NCBI GenBank assembly: GCA_023393115.1 | Contig: JAEWMS010000005.1 | Coordinates: 12,656 to 76,655 of the forward strand | Origin: Bacillota bacterium | GTDB taxonomy: Bacteria > Bacillota > Clostridia > Acetivibrionales > DSM-1351 | Reading direction: 5' to 3' | DNA: 64,000 bases | Part shown: piece by piece, positions 1 through 8,646 of the stretch | Position numbering within the stretch: the first letter of the stretch is position 1 | Layout: each line of letters starts with the position of its first letter | Translations under genes and position numbers: made by a program | Notes under the pieces: model-generated | Told to the model about the DNA's origin: nothing | Databases searched by the model: none | Seen by the model: the letters and a program-made list of their open reading frames with translations, nothing else

Positions 1-31
1 ATATGGCAAGTAATAGTCAGTGGAGGATTTT

Positions 32-1111
32 ATGTTTGATAAACTGCAGTCGGCAGAGGACAGGTACGAGGAAATAAGCCACAAGTTAAGCGATCCTGAT
101 GTTATAAATAATCAGGAGGAATATAAAAGATATATGAAGGAATACTCCGATCTGGAGGAGATAGTTCAGAAGTTCAGAGAGTACAAGAAAGTAACCTCTG
201 ATATTGAAGAGGCTAGAGAACTCTTGAACGATACTCTGGATAAGGATTTCCGTGAAATGGTTCAGGCTGAATTCGAGGATGCCCAGGAAAAGCTGGAAGC
301 TATAAAGAAACAGCTTAAAATTATGATAGTACCAAAGGATCCTAACGATGACAAAAACGTTATTGTAGAAATCCGCGGTGGTGCAGGTGGTGAAGAGGCG
401 GCGCTTTTTGCGGGGGTACTCTTCAGAGCCATGACCAGATATGCGGAGAGAAGGCGTTGGAAATATGAGATACTTGACTCAAACCCTACTGAACTTGGAG
501 GTTTCAAGGAAGTTGTGTTCCTGATTGAGGGTAAGGGGGCATACAGCCGTCTTAAGTTTGAGAGTGGCGTTCATAGAGTTCAGCGAGTACCCTCTACAGA
601 ATCAAGCGGACGTATTCATACCTCTACAATAACAGTAGCAGTTCTCCCCGAAGTTGAAGAGGTTGATGTGGATATAAACCCTAATGACCTTAGAATTGAT
701 ACCTACAGAGCCAGCGGTGCCGGAGGTCAGCATATAAATAAGACCGATTCTGCCATAAGAATAACGCACATACCGAGCGGTATTGTAGTAGCCTGCCAGG
801 ATGAACGATCACAGCACAAGAACAAGGACAAGGCTATGAAGATATTGAGATCCAAACTTTATGAAGCTGCTCAGGAGCAACAGATTAACGAAGTAGCCCA
901 GGACAGAAAAAGTCAGGTCGGTACCGGCGACAGAAGTGAAAGAATCAGAACGTACAATTATCCTCAGGGAAGAGTTACCGACCACAGAATTAATCTTACG
1001 CTTTATAAGCTTGACCAAGTACTTGACGGTGACCTCGATGAAATAATTGATGCGCTTATTACTACTGACCAGTCTGAAAAATTAGGCAGCGGCAGTGACG
1101 ATGAGGATTAA
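32..1111 (+). CDS. prfA: Peptide chain release factor 1
   Basis: Class I release factor that reads UAA and UAG stop codons in the ribosomal A site and triggers release of the finished protein. From the ATG at 32 it is 359 residues, normal for the family. The GGQ motif that reaches the peptidyl transferase centre is at about residues 231-233. The stop-codon-reading tripeptide is PST at 187-189, matching the PxT form of RF1 and not the SPF form of RF2. I chose ATG 32 because TGGAGGA (21-27) lies just upstream; the frame is open a little further to a GTG at 20, which lacks such a site. It is the first gene of a co-oriented housekeeping series also found near the ATP synthase genes in Bacillus. 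Identity is very secure. Confidence 0.97.
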   Translation: MFDKLQSAEDRYEEISHKLSDPDVINNQEEYKRYMKEYSDLEEIVQKFREYKKVTSDIEEARELLNDTLDKDFREMVQAEFEDAQEKLEAIKKQLKIMIVPKDPNDDKNVIVEIRGGAGGEEAALFAGVLFRAMTRYAERRRWKYEILDSNPTELGGFKEVVFLIEGKGAYSRLKFESGVHRVQRVPSTESSGRIHTSTITVAVLPEVEEVDVDINPNDLRIDTYRASGAGGQHINKTDSAIRITHIPSGIVVACQDERSQHKNKDKAMKILRSKLYEAAQEQQINEVAQDRKSQVGTGDRSERIRTYNYPQGRVTDHRINLTLYKLDQVLDGDLDEIIDALITTDQSEKLGSGSDDED

Positions 1112-1145
1112 AAATTAATAATATTCTGCGGCAATTACGAATAGT

Positions 1146-1955
1146 ATGTCTTATAACGAGACGATAGCTTTCCACCTCGTTATAGACTTACTATATAAGG
1201 ATGGGACTGCTGTGGAACACATAATAAGAATTGCTGTAGTAGGCTTGATATCAGGAATTACCGGAACAGGTATAGGTGGATTGATAGCCTTTTTTGTGGG
1301 CAAAAATATAAATAAAAGGATTATGAGCTCAATACTGGAGTTTTCGGCGGGGTTGATGACTTCGGTGGTTTGTTTTGAGCTGATACCGGAAGCGGTTGAT
1401 ATAGCAGGTCTTAACCTCACATTAATAGGTGTGCTGCTGGGAATACTGATAGTAATTTTTATTGATGATATTGTTAAGCAGATTGATGCAGTAAAGAATG
1501 CAAAAGGTAATTCAGACCTGTTGAGGGCAGGAATTCTGGTCTCCATAGGTCTTGCCATGCACAATCTGCCGGAGGGTTTTGCGGTAGGGTCGGGTTTTGA
1601 AGCCTCATTCAGCCTTGGAATAACGCTGACACTGATAATCGCGATACATGATGTCCCTGAAGGTATTGCCATGGCGTTGCCTATGAGAGTCGGAGGATTC
1701 TCGGCTGTAAAAGCCTTCGTGCTGACTATACTGTCAGGCGTGCCAATGGGTATTGGCGCCTTGATAGGAGCTGCTTTAGGGCAGGTTTCAGAGCAATTCA
1801 TCGGGGTTTGCCTGGGGTTTGCCGGTGGTGCCATGCTTTTTGTTGTATATGGAGAATTAATACCTGAGTCAAAAAGGATGTATCTGGGCAGAATGTCCTC
1901 TGTAGGCAATATACTTGGTATTTTGTGTGGTATAATAGTAACGATGATAAATTAA
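1146..1955 (+). CDS. ZIP-family divalent metal transporter
   Basis: Predicted cytoplasmic-membrane transporter of the ZIP family (ZupT/GufA-like), probably importing zinc, iron or manganese; the metal cannot be read from sequence. It is 269 residues and very hydrophobic, with roughly eight membrane segments. The two family signatures that build the binuclear metal site are visible: HNLPEG at about 139-144 and HDVPEG at about 168-173. The start is uncertain. ATG 1146 has no good ribosome-binding site, while an in-frame GTG at 1212 (residue 23) follows AAGGATGGG and would begin directly before the first membrane helix. It sits 34 nt after prfA and may be co-transcribed with it. The stop codon is followed almost immediately by a heptanucleotide repeat array. 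Confidence 0.9.
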   Translation: MSYNETIAFHLVIDLLYKDGTAVEHIIRIAVVGLISGITGTGIGGLIAFFVGKNINKRIMSSILEFSAGLMTSVVCFELIPEAVDIAGLNLTLIGVLLGILIVIFIDDIVKQIDAVKNAKGNSDLLRAGILVSIGLAMHNLPEGFAVGSGFEASFSLGITLTLIIAIHDVPEGIAMALPMRVGGFSAVKAFVLTILSGVPMGIGALIGAALGQVSEQFIGVCLGFAGGAMLFVVYGELIPESKRMYLGRMSSVGNILGILCGIIVTMIN

Positions 1956-1956
1956 A

Positions 1957-2048
1957 TTGGAAGTTGGAAGTTAGAGGTTAGAAGTTGGAAGTAAGAGGTT
2001 GGAAGAAAATCGAGTGAAGAGTGAATGTGAATAGTGAAGAAGTGAACT
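1957..2048 (+). repeat. Heptanucleotide tandem repeat array
   Basis: Seven consecutive 7-nt units close to TTGGAAG fill 1957-2005 without a break, starting 2 nt after the stop of the transporter gene. They are followed by looser GAGTGAA/TAGTGAA units to about 2048. The second motif recurs in other intergenic gaps of this window (8.65, 48.6, 55.5 and 63.9 kb). The form resembles short tandemly repeated repetitive (STRR) sequences described in cyanobacteria; that comparison is my inference. Confidence 0.8.
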
Positions 2049-2082
2049 ATGAAAAGTTGCGGAACACAGGAGTAAAGGGATA

Positions 2083-3138
2083 ATGAAAACCGAAGTTATA
2101 CAAATTGACCCTGAAAATATAGACATAGATAAACTGAATATTGCGGCGGAATTACTCAGATCGGGCAGCGTTGTGGCCATTCCCACCGAAACGGTATATG
2201 GACTTGGAGCCAATGCACTTGACCCTGAAGCTGTAGAAAAAATTTACAAGGCTAAGGGAAGGCCTTCAGATAATCCATTAATAGTACATATTGCAGAAAA
2301 GGAAAAGGTTTTTGAGCTCACCGAAAAAGTAACGAAAAAAGCCGAAATACTGATGGACAAGCTATGGCCGGGCCCTCTGACACTTGTACTGAAAAAAAGT
2401 ACAATTATTCCGGAGATTATTACAGCCGGACTGGACACTGTGGCAGTTCGTATGCCCGGACATCCGGTAGCACGTGAGCTGATACGGCTGGCAGGAGTAC
2501 CTGTCGCTGCGCCCAGCGCAAATGCTTCGGGTAAACCAAGTACCACGACGGCGCAGCACGTCCTGGACGATATGGAAGGCAAAATTGCAATGGTGGTTGA
2601 TGCAGGCGTCTCTCAGGTCGGATTGGAGTCGACAGTACTGGATGTCTCGGTAGACCCTCCTGTACTTTTAAGACCCGGTGGTATAACACCAAGTCAAATT
2701 GAAAAATTTATCGGTCCCATAGACATGGATAAAACCATTTTAGGGAAAATTAGTTCAGAAAACATTCCAAAGTCACCGGGAATGAAATACACTCATTACT
2801 CTCCGAAAGCACATGTTGTGATAGTCAGAAGTAAAAATATAGAAAAGCAGACTGACAAAATTTCCGAGTTGGCAAAGAAAGCAGGAAGCGAGGGAAAGAA
2901 GGTGGGGATTTGCGCCACCCATCAAACAAAGGATTTATACAGTGGTTTTGAGATTCTGTCCATGGGAGACAGGGACAACCCTGAAACCATCGCAGCGAGT
3001 TTATTTGCTCTTTTACGAGAATTTGACGACAGAGGTGTTGATATAATTTTTGCTGAAGCGGTGGACGAGCATGAAGTGGGTCTGGCAATAATGAACAGAA
3101 TGGTTAAGGCCGCAGGATATGACATAGTAGAAGCTTAA
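2083..3138 (+). CDS. L-threonylcarbamoyladenylate synthase (Sua5 type)
   Basis: Makes threonylcarbamoyl-AMP from threonine, bicarbonate and ATP, the first step of t6A formation at position 37 of ANN-decoding tRNAs. It is 351 residues, the long Sua5 form: an N-terminal YrdC domain (about 15-200) carrying the K-x-R-P-x-x-x-P-L stretch, a linker ending SPGMKYTHYSP (about 230-240), then the C-terminal Sua5 domain. The shorter TsaC form lacks the last part. The start ATG 2083 follows AGGAG and AAAGGGA. It corresponds to B. subtilis ywlC, which also lies between prfA and the YwlE/rpiB pair, so synteny supports the call. Confidence 0.95.
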   Translation: MKTEVIQIDPENIDIDKLNIAAELLRSGSVVAIPTETVYGLGANALDPEAVEKIYKAKGRPSDNPLIVHIAEKEKVFELTEKVTKKAEILMDKLWPGPLTLVLKKSTIIPEIITAGLDTVAVRMPGHPVARELIRLAGVPVAAPSANASGKPSTTTAQHVLDDMEGKIAMVVDAGVSQVGLESTVLDVSVDPPVLLRPGGITPSQIEKFIGPIDMDKTILGKISSENIPKSPGMKYTHYSPKAHVVIVRSKNIEKQTDKISELAKKAGSEGKKVGICATHQTKDLYSGFEILSMGDRDNPETIAASLFALLREFDDRGVDIIFAEAVDEHEVGLAIMNRMVKAAGYDIVEA

Positions 3139-3173
3139 CACAGGAGTCGTATAATTGAAACCTGGAGGTAAGA

Positions 3174-3710
3174 ATGCAAACTGAACAATACAATGAAAAA
3201 AAATTAGTTTCTAATGAAGATACTAACACTCTGAATATTATATTTGTTTGTACTGGAAACACCTGTAGAAGTTGCATGGCTGAAGGTATCTTCAGAGCAT
3301 TTTCTCAGCAGAAGGAGAGCCTTGTGGGAGCAGTTGTTTCGTCAAGAGGGATTCAAGCCTTCGACGGAGACCCCGCTTCCCTGCATTCTGTTGAAGCGTT
3401 GAAAAAACTTTGGGGCATTGATATATCCATTCATAAGGCAAGGCTTCTCAGCCAGGAAGATATGAATAAAGCCGGACTGATATTGACTATGACAAGACAG
3501 CACAGGGATTTTCTCAGAAGTAGTTTTCCTGGAAAAAAATCTATTATTTATACCTTAAAGGAGTATGCTTATCCTGAGCAAGCGGCTGATGGAAGAAGTT
3601 TGGATATCACCGATCCCTTCGGAATGCCTTATGAAAGCTATGAAGCCTGTGCCAGAGAAATCTATGACAGTGTACAAAGGGTTATATCACACAGGTTCGA
3701 CATTAGATAG
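3174..3710 (+). CDS. ywlE: Low-molecular-weight phosphatase, YwlE (protein-arginine phosphatase) type
   Basis: Cysteine phosphatase with the CX5R P-loop as C-T-G-N-T-C-R (residues 26-32) and the general-acid Asp in DPFG (Asp147). A Thr follows the Asn (Thr30). In B. subtilis YwlE this Thr selects phospho-arginine, while tyrosine-specific relatives usually carry Ile. Together with its place between sua5 and rpiB, exactly as ywlE sits in Bacillus, this points to removal of McsB-type arginine phosphorylation; substrate choice is inferred. Two oddities: about 20 extra N-terminal residues before the usual start, supported by a strong site (GGAGGT) just before ATG 3174, and Cys in place of the usual Pro after the P-loop Ser (R-S-C-M-A-E). 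Length is 178 residues. Confidence 0.88.
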   Translation: MQTEQYNEKKLVSNEDTNTLNIIFVCTGNTCRSCMAEGIFRAFSQQKESLVGAVVSSRGIQAFDGDPASLHSVEALKKLWGIDISIHKARLLSQEDMNKAGLILTMTRQHRDFLRSSFPGKKSIIYTLKEYAYPEQAADGRSLDITDPFGMPYESYEACAREIYDSVQRVISHRFDIR

Positions 3711-3750
3711 TTAAACGCAAATCATACGCAAACCAATAGGGCTATTTTTT

Positions 3751-3779
3751 TTGACATGTAATAATTTATACTATAAAAT
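3751..3779 (+). promoter_or_regulatory. Sigma-A-type promoter for rpiB
   Basis: TTGACA (3751-3756) and TAAAAT (3774-3779) are separated by 17 nt, a consensus -35 and a 5/6 -10. It lies in the 209-nt gap before rpiB and would give a leader of roughly 130 nt. The rest of the gap is AT-rich with no other feature I can support. Confidence 0.7.
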
Positions 3780-3919
3780 AATAAAGAATGACATACCTAA
3801 AAACAGTTAAAATAAAGCGAAACAAATATTAAAAGTGGCACAGGCAATTTTCCTTAAAAGACTTCCGATGGTACTTAAATATATATGGTCGGCTTCGGCA
3901 AATTGGTACTGCGCCGGAA

Positions 3920-4381
3920 ATGGAGATAAATTTGATAGCAATAGGTAGTGATCATGCTGGATATCTGCTTAAAGCGGATATAATCAAATTCCTTGAAAGC
4001 AAGGGACTGAAAGTTAAGGATTTCGGAACTAATTGCCCTGATTCTGTAGACTATCCGGACTATGGACAAGTAGTAGCTGAAGCTGTAAGCAAGCAGGAAT
4101 GTGAAAAGGGTATTGTTATATGTGGTACTGGAATAGGTATCTCAATAGCATGTAACAAGGTTCCGGGCGTAAGATGTGCTTTATGTACCGACAGCTATAT
4201 GGCTAAGATGAGCAGACAGCACAATAATGCAAATATTCTGGCAATCGGTGAAAGGGTCGTCGGCCCTGGGGTTGCCCTGGACATCATTGAAACCTGGCTT
4301 GAAACAGAGTTTTTAGGTGGTAGACATGGTGACAGAGTAAATAAGATTTCTAATATTGAAAAAAAATATTTTACAAAGTGA
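3920..4381 (+). CDS. rpiB: Ribose-5-phosphate isomerase B
   Basis: Interconverts ribose 5-phosphate and ribulose 5-phosphate in the cytoplasm (pentose phosphate pathway). The N-terminal IGSDHAGY motif and the catalytic-Cys loop VICGTGIGIS (Cys68 counted from ATG 3920) are diagnostic of the RpiB/LacAB family, and 153 residues is normal. The start is debatable. ATG 3920 has no clear ribosome-binding site, but GGAG at 3922-3925 stands 6 nt before an in-frame TTG at 3932, which would give MIAIGSDHAG, the usual family N-terminus. I give the longer form. It is followed 9 nt later by upp and corresponds to ywlF in the conserved Bacillus block. Confidence 0.95.
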   Translation: MEINLIAIGSDHAGYLLKADIIKFLESKGLKVKDFGTNCPDSVDYPDYGQVVAEAVSKQECEKGIVICGTGIGISIACNKVPGVRCALCTDSYMAKMSRQHNNANILAIGERVVGPGVALDIIETWLETEFLGGRHGDRVNKISNIEKKYFTK

Positions 4382-4390
4382 GGAATAAAA

Positions 4391-5020
4391 ATGGAAAGTG
4401 TATTTGTTTTTGACCATCCACTGATACAGCACAAAATTTCATTACTTAGGGATAAGAACACAAACACTAAGGAATTTAGAGAGCTGGTTTCAGAAATTGC
4501 AATGCTTATGGGCTATGAAGTAACAAGAAATATGCCACTGAAGGAAGTCGAGATTGAAACACCAGTTGGAATTGCAAAAACTAAAGTTATTTCAGGTAAG
4601 AAATTAGGAATTGTTCCAATTCTGAGAGCCGGTTTGGGTATGGTAGACGGGATGTTGAGTTTGCTCCCTATGGCAAAGGTTGGACATATTGGTTTATATA
4701 GAGATCCTGAAACCCATGAACCTGTTGAATACTACTGTAAATTGCCTGTAGATGTTGAGGAAAGAGAAATTGTTGTACTGGATCCAATGCTTGCAACAGG
4801 TGGATCAGCATCAGCAGCTATTCAGTTTATTAAAAACAGGGGAGTTACAAATATAAAATTAATGTGCCTTGTAGCTGCAAAAACAGGTATTGAACGTATC
4901 CGCAAGGATCATCCGGATGTTGAGATTTACTGTGCAGCTGTTGATGAGGTTTTAAACGATCACGCGTATATTGTTCCTGGTTTGGGAGATGCAGGTGACA
5001 GACTCTTTGGAACCAAGTAA
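4391..5020 (+). CDS. upp: Uracil phosphoribosyltransferase
   Basis: Salvages uracil by coupling it to PRPP to give UMP. The 209-residue length is standard. The PRPP-binding loop DPMLATGGS is at residues 131-139, and the C-terminal uracil-binding stretch near YIVPGLGDAGDR is intact. GAGGAA precedes ATG 4391 and only 9 nt separate it from rpiB, so the two are co-transcribed. Pyrimidine salvage continues with the dCMP deaminase directly downstream. Confidence 0.97.
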   Translation: MESVFVFDHPLIQHKISLLRDKNTNTKEFRELVSEIAMLMGYEVTRNMPLKEVEIETPVGIAKTKVISGKKLGIVPILRAGLGMVDGMLSLLPMAKVGHIGLYRDPETHEPVEYYCKLPVDVEEREIVVLDPMLATGGSASAAIQFIKNRGVTNIKLMCLVAAKTGIERIRKDHPDVEIYCAAVDEVLNDHAYIVPGLGDAGDRLFGTK

Positions 5021-5093
5021 AACATAAAGGAAAATTATCAACTTTTATGCGAAAATCGGTGTGATAGAGCATAAATGTGGCAGGGGGGTATAT

Positions 5094-5531
5094 ATGAGGC
5101 CATCTTGGGATGAATACTTCATGCAGATAGTGGATTTGATAAAAACCAGATCTACCTGCATGAGAAGACAGGTTGGAGCAATTATTGTCAAAGACAAAAG
5201 AATACTTTCGACCGGTTATAACGGTGCACCTGTAGGGTGCAAACACTGTTCAGAAGTAGGCTGTTTAAGAGAAAAGCTTAATATACCTTCCGGTCAAAGG
5301 CATGAACTGTGCAGAGCCATTCATGCTGAACAAAACGCAATTGTTCAAGCCGCTTACAGCGGGACCAGTGTTAATGGTGCCACTTTATATGTGACAACGC
5401 AGCCCTGCGTTTTGTGCGCAAAGCTGGCTATCAATGCTGGAATAACCCGTATTGTATTTAACGGGGATTATCCCGATGAACTGTCGATGACTCTACTTGA
5501 GGAAGCAGGTATCGAGGTAGTTAAGGTTTAA
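5094..5531 (+). CDS. comEB: Deoxycytidylate (dCMP) deaminase
   Basis: Zinc enzyme that deaminates dCMP to dUMP, the precursor for thymidylate. From ATG 5094 it is 145 residues. The catalytic zinc motif is HAE (His77, Glu79) with PCVLC (Cys105, Cys108); a second Cys-rich stretch (CKHCSEVGC) is typical of bacterial dCMP deaminases. ATG 5094 is preferred because AGGGGGGT (5082-5089) lies just upstream; the open frame reaches back to a GTG at 5061 without a comparable site. It follows upp by about 70 nt and ends before a terminator-like hairpin. Confidence 0.93.
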   Translation: MRPSWDEYFMQIVDLIKTRSTCMRRQVGAIIVKDKRILSTGYNGAPVGCKHCSEVGCLREKLNIPSGQRHELCRAIHAEQNAIVQAAYSGTSVNGATLYVTTQPCVLCAKLAINAGITRIVFNGDYPDELSMTLLEEAGIEVVKV

Positions 5532-5551
5532 TAATAAACTAAATCAGAGCC

Positions 5552-5582
5552 AGAGGGAGTTTCAACACCTCCCTCTATTTTG
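5552..5582 (+). terminator. Intrinsic terminator after dCMP deaminase
   Basis: AGAGGGAG (5552-5559) pairs perfectly with CTCCCTCT (5569-5576) across a 9-nt loop and is followed by ATTTTG. The U-run is short, so termination may be partial, allowing read-through into the next gene. Confidence 0.6.
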
Positions 5583-5641
5583 ATGTTTGGAGACCAAACC
5601 GAAAGAAGTATTTTGACTTCTTCAAGAACGGAAGGTGTATA

Positions 5642-7930
5642 ATGTCTAGTGTTTTTGAGTATTTTAGTTCTTTCACCCTTGCTTTTATAGTTGCATTTTC
5701 AACAACTCCGGTGGTTAAAAGCCTGGCTTTTAGAATTGGGGCTGTTGATATCCCGAAGGATGACAGAAGAATGCATAAGCAGCCTATAGCAAGACTGGGA
5801 GGCTTTGCAATTATTGCCGGGTTCTTTGTGTCAATACTTTTCAGCATTATTAGTTCCAAACTTTTGTCAGTTGGTACAGCTATTGAATTTGACACGCAGT
5901 TTTTTGGAATGCTGATTGGAAGCTCTATTATTGCAATCCTTGGCGTGATTGATGATATAAAGGCTTTAAGTGCAAAACTTAAATTTCCGATTCAGATAAT
6001 AGCAGCCCTTATAGTTGCTGTTACAGGTACTAGGATCGACTTTATAACCAATCCGTTTTCAGATATAGGTATTTCAACCTTTGGACCATGGATTTCTTAC
6101 CCTATAACAATTTTATGGATCGTGGGAATTACAAATGCTATTAATTTTATTGACGGTCTTGACGGCTTAGCAGCAGGAGTATCCTCAATCGGTTCTTTAT
6201 CGCTGTTTTTTGTATCGGTTATCAGACCGGAGCCGGATATACATACGGCAGTTCTGGCGGCAATTCTTGCCGGTTCAGCCCTTGGTTTTCTACCATATAA
6301 TTTTAACCCTGCAAAGATATTCATGGGAGATACCGGAGCAACCTTTCTTGGTTTTATGCTTGGAACCATATCAATTCAAGGTACCTACAAGGCCTATACT
6401 GCTATAGCAATAGCGGTTCCGATTCTGGTACTTGCCTTACCTTTGTTTGATACCGTCTTTGCTATTCTGAGAAGAGTAGCTAGCGGAAAGTCGCCAATGA
6501 CAGCAGACAGGGGTCACCTTCACCACAGGCTGGTGGATATGGGACTCACACAAAGACAGTCTGTATCGCTGATATACATCGCTAGTGCAGCACTGGGCCT
6601 GTGTGCGGTGGTACTTGATTACAAAGGACCTGTAAGTGCAATAATACTTGTAATAGCAGTAGCAATTTTTGTTATAGTTGGTTCAATGTACATGAACGAG
6701 ATGAACAATGCCAACAAGGCAAAGGAATGCCATCATCTTGAGAACCCTGCAAGGTTGGCTGCAATTGGAGGTAGAAAATTGGAAAAGTTAAAAGTTATGA
6801 CTATATTCGGAACAAGGCCTGATGCAGTTAAAATGGCTCCGTTGGTTAAGGAATTGGAAAAGAGTGAAAAAATAGATTCTGTTGTTTGCGTAACGGCGCA
6901 GCACAGGGAAATGCTGGATCAGGTGCTGAAGATGTTTGAAATCGTTCCTGATCACGACCTTAACATAATGCAAAGCAAACAGACTTTAACAGGCATCACC
7001 ACAAGAGCTCTTGAAGGTCTTGAGAATGTAATAGATAGTGAAAAGCCCGATATCGTGCTGGTTCATGGGGATACTACCACTTGCTTTGTAGGAAGTCTTG
7101 CTGCATTCTATAAACAGGTGGCTGTTGGACATGTGGAAGCCGGCTTGAGAACCTTTGACAAATATTCGCCCTACCCTGAAGAAATGAACAGAAAGCTTAC
7201 CGGAGCAATGGCAGATATCCACTTGGCACCTACAGAAACCAATAAAGCCAACCTGTTGAATGAGGGAGTAAACCAGGACACCATTTATGTTACAGGTAAT
7301 ACAGTAAATGATGCTCTGAAAACTACGGTAAAGGAAGACTATATTTTTGAGTGCGAAGCGTTAAGAAATATTGACTTCAAGAACAAGAGGGTTATAGCTG
7401 TGACAGCACATAGAAGAGAAAATCTGGGAGAGCCTCTTCGCAATATTTGCCGTGCTCTTGCTACTATAGTCAACAATTACAAGGATGTTGAAGTAGTTTA
7501 CTCTGTACATTTAAACCCGGCTGTTCAGGAGACCGCAAGGGAGATTCTGGGAGACAGGGAAAGAGTTCATCTGATACCTCCTTTGGATGTGCAGGATATG
7601 CACAACCTAATGGCACGCTCCTACATGATTATGACAGACTCCGGAGGAATTCAGGAGGAGGCTCCAACACTGGGCAAGCCCGTACTTGTGCTTAGGAAGG
7701 AAACTGAAAGACCGGAGGCTGTGAAGGCTGGAACGGTAAGGCTTGCCGGAACAGTTCAGGAAGAAATTGTTGAGCATGCCTCAAAGCTCCTCGATGACAA
7801 GGCTGACTATGAAAAAATGGCCAGAGCCGTTAATCCATACGGCGATGGGCATGCGTCTGAAAGAATTGTTCAGGTGCTGCTGTTCCATTTTGGCTTAACA
7901 GACCAGAAGCCTGAGGAATTTGTTGTATAG
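5642..7930 (+). CDS. Fusion: WecA/TagO-like glycosyl-1-phosphate transferase + UDP-GlcNAc 2-epimerase
   Basis: Single 762-residue frame with two enzymes. Residues 1 to about 350 form a polytopic membrane protein of the MraY/WecA/TagO family, which loads a sugar-1-phosphate (usually GlcNAc-1-P) onto undecaprenyl phosphate; motifs are DDRRMHK near the N-terminus, INFIDGLDGLA, FMGDTGA and HLHHR. Residues about 384-762 are a non-hydrolysing UDP-GlcNAc 2-epimerase (WecB/MnaA) with FGTRPDA, VHGDTTT and GHVEAGLR, making UDP-ManNAc. The two are usually separate genes in teichoic-acid or secondary-polymer pathways. Inside the frame, GGAGGT (6767-6772) stands 6 nt before an in-frame TTG (6779, residue 380), so a free epimerase could also be made. 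In Bacillus, mnaA likewise sits just before atpI. SLH proteins commonly anchor to pyruvylated ManNAc-containing wall polymers, which would link this gene to the SLH genes nearby (inference). Confidence 0.92.
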   Translation: MSSVFEYFSSFTLAFIVAFSTTPVVKSLAFRIGAVDIPKDDRRMHKQPIARLGGFAIIAGFFVSILFSIISSKLLSVGTAIEFDTQFFGMLIGSSIIAILGVIDDIKALSAKLKFPIQIIAALIVAVTGTRIDFITNPFSDIGISTFGPWISYPITILWIVGITNAINFIDGLDGLAAGVSSIGSLSLFFVSVIRPEPDIHTAVLAAILAGSALGFLPYNFNPAKIFMGDTGATFLGFMLGTISIQGTYKAYTAIAIAVPILVLALPLFDTVFAILRRVASGKSPMTADRGHLHHRLVDMGLTQRQSVSLIYIASAALGLCAVVLDYKGPVSAIILVIAVAIFVIVGSMYMNEMNNANKAKECHHLENPARLAAIGGRKLEKLKVMTIFGTRPDAVKMAPLVKELEKSEKIDSVVCVTAQHREMLDQVLKMFEIVPDHDLNIMQSKQTLTGITTRALEGLENVIDSEKPDIVLVHGDTTTCFVGSLAAFYKQVAVGHVEAGLRTFDKYSPYPEEMNRKLTGAMADIHLAPTETNKANLLNEGVNQDTIYVTGNTVNDALKTTVKEDYIFECEALRNIDFKNKRVIAVTAHRRENLGEPLRNICRALATIVNNYKDVEVVYSVHLNPAVQETAREILGDRERVHLIPPLDVQDMHNLMARSYMIMTDSGGIQEEAPTLGKPVLVLRKETERPEAVKAGTVRLAGTVQEEIVEHASKLLDDKADYEKMARAVNPYGDGHASERIVQVLLFHFGLTDQKPEEFVV

Positions 7931-7943
7931 AGAGAATAGTTAA

Positions 7944-7976
7944 TTAAGGCTTGCTTGCGCAAGCCTTAATTTTTTA
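7944..7976 (+). terminator. Intrinsic terminator after the WecA/WecB fusion gene
   Basis: Perfect 11-bp stem, TTAAGGCTTGC (7944-7954) with GCAAGCCTTAA (7959-7969), a 4-nt loop and a run of T. It closes the housekeeping/cell-wall series. Confidence 0.9.
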
Positions 7977-8006
7977 TAGACTAATAAATATAGGAGGAAA
8001 CCCCAT

Positions 8007-8567
8007 ATGATTAATCACACCGGAACTGATAACCTTGAGACTGACAGACTCTTACTGAGAAAATTCGAATACTCGGATGCAGAAAGCATGTTAAGGAATT
8101 GGATTGCTGACCCTATAATCCAAATTAACTATGGTGAGCCGGTATACAGTACTGAAAAAGAAGTACACGAATTGTTAAACGGATGGATTTCCAAATATGA
8201 GGATAAATCATTTTATCGTTGGGCTATTATCCTTAAGGGAACAGAAGAGAATATTGGACAGATAGCTTTCTGCAGAGTATATGATGAGTTTTCCACTGTT
8301 GAAGTTGAATATTGCATCGGTACTAACTTCTGGGGGAAGGGGTATGCCCCCGAAGCACTTACTGCAATATTACGTTACTCTTTTGAAAAACCTTGCTTTG
8401 AAAAGCTTGAAGCCTTCCACCGGATTCAAAACCCTGCATCGGGAAGAGTTCTCCAAAAAGCAGGTATGAGAATAGCGGATAACGTAAAAAGATTTGAATT
8501 GCTTAATGAACAGCCCTCTAACGAGGTATGCTACGCTTTGACAAGAAGCGAGTGGTTATGTATTTAA
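8007..8567 (+). CDS. GNAT-family N-acetyltransferase (RimJ/RimL type)
   Basis: Acetyl-CoA-dependent acetyltransferase of the GNAT fold, 186 residues. It opens with the typical TDRLLLRKF and carries the acetyl-CoA-binding motif A around GTNFWGKGYAPEAL, followed by a segment ending QNPASGRVLQKAGM, as in RimJ/RimL and related enzymes. The substrate cannot be inferred. TAGGAGG (7991-7997) is ideally placed before ATG 8007. It lies between two terminators, so it is probably a single-gene unit. Confidence 0.85.
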   Translation: MINHTGTDNLETDRLLLRKFEYSDAESMLRNWIADPIIQINYGEPVYSTEKEVHELLNGWISKYEDKSFYRWAIILKGTEENIGQIAFCRVYDEFSTVEVEYCIGTNFWGKGYAPEALTAILRYSFEKPCFEKLEAFHRIQNPASGRVLQKAGMRIADNVKRFELLNEQPSNEVCYALTRSEWLCI

Positions 8568-8610
8568 GTTAACTTATCTGTGATCTCATAACCTTTTACG
8601 ACTGAAATAG

Positions 8611-8637
8611 AATAAAAGGCCGACGTAAGTCGGCCCA
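8611..8637 (-). terminator. Terminator for motAB (minus strand)
   Basis: GGCCGAC (8618-8624) pairs with GTCGGCC (8629-8635) across GTAA. Read on the minus strand the hairpin is followed by TTTTATT, so it can end the motAB transcript; it may also act weakly on the plus strand after the acetyltransferase. Confidence 0.7.
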
Positions 8638-8646
8638 CAATAACTT

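Noticed and set aside
1151..1909. 252-residue open frame opposite the ZIP transporter gene
   Set aside because: Antisense shadow: Ile/Pro/Ser-rich, no ribosome-binding site, and opposite a clear family member.
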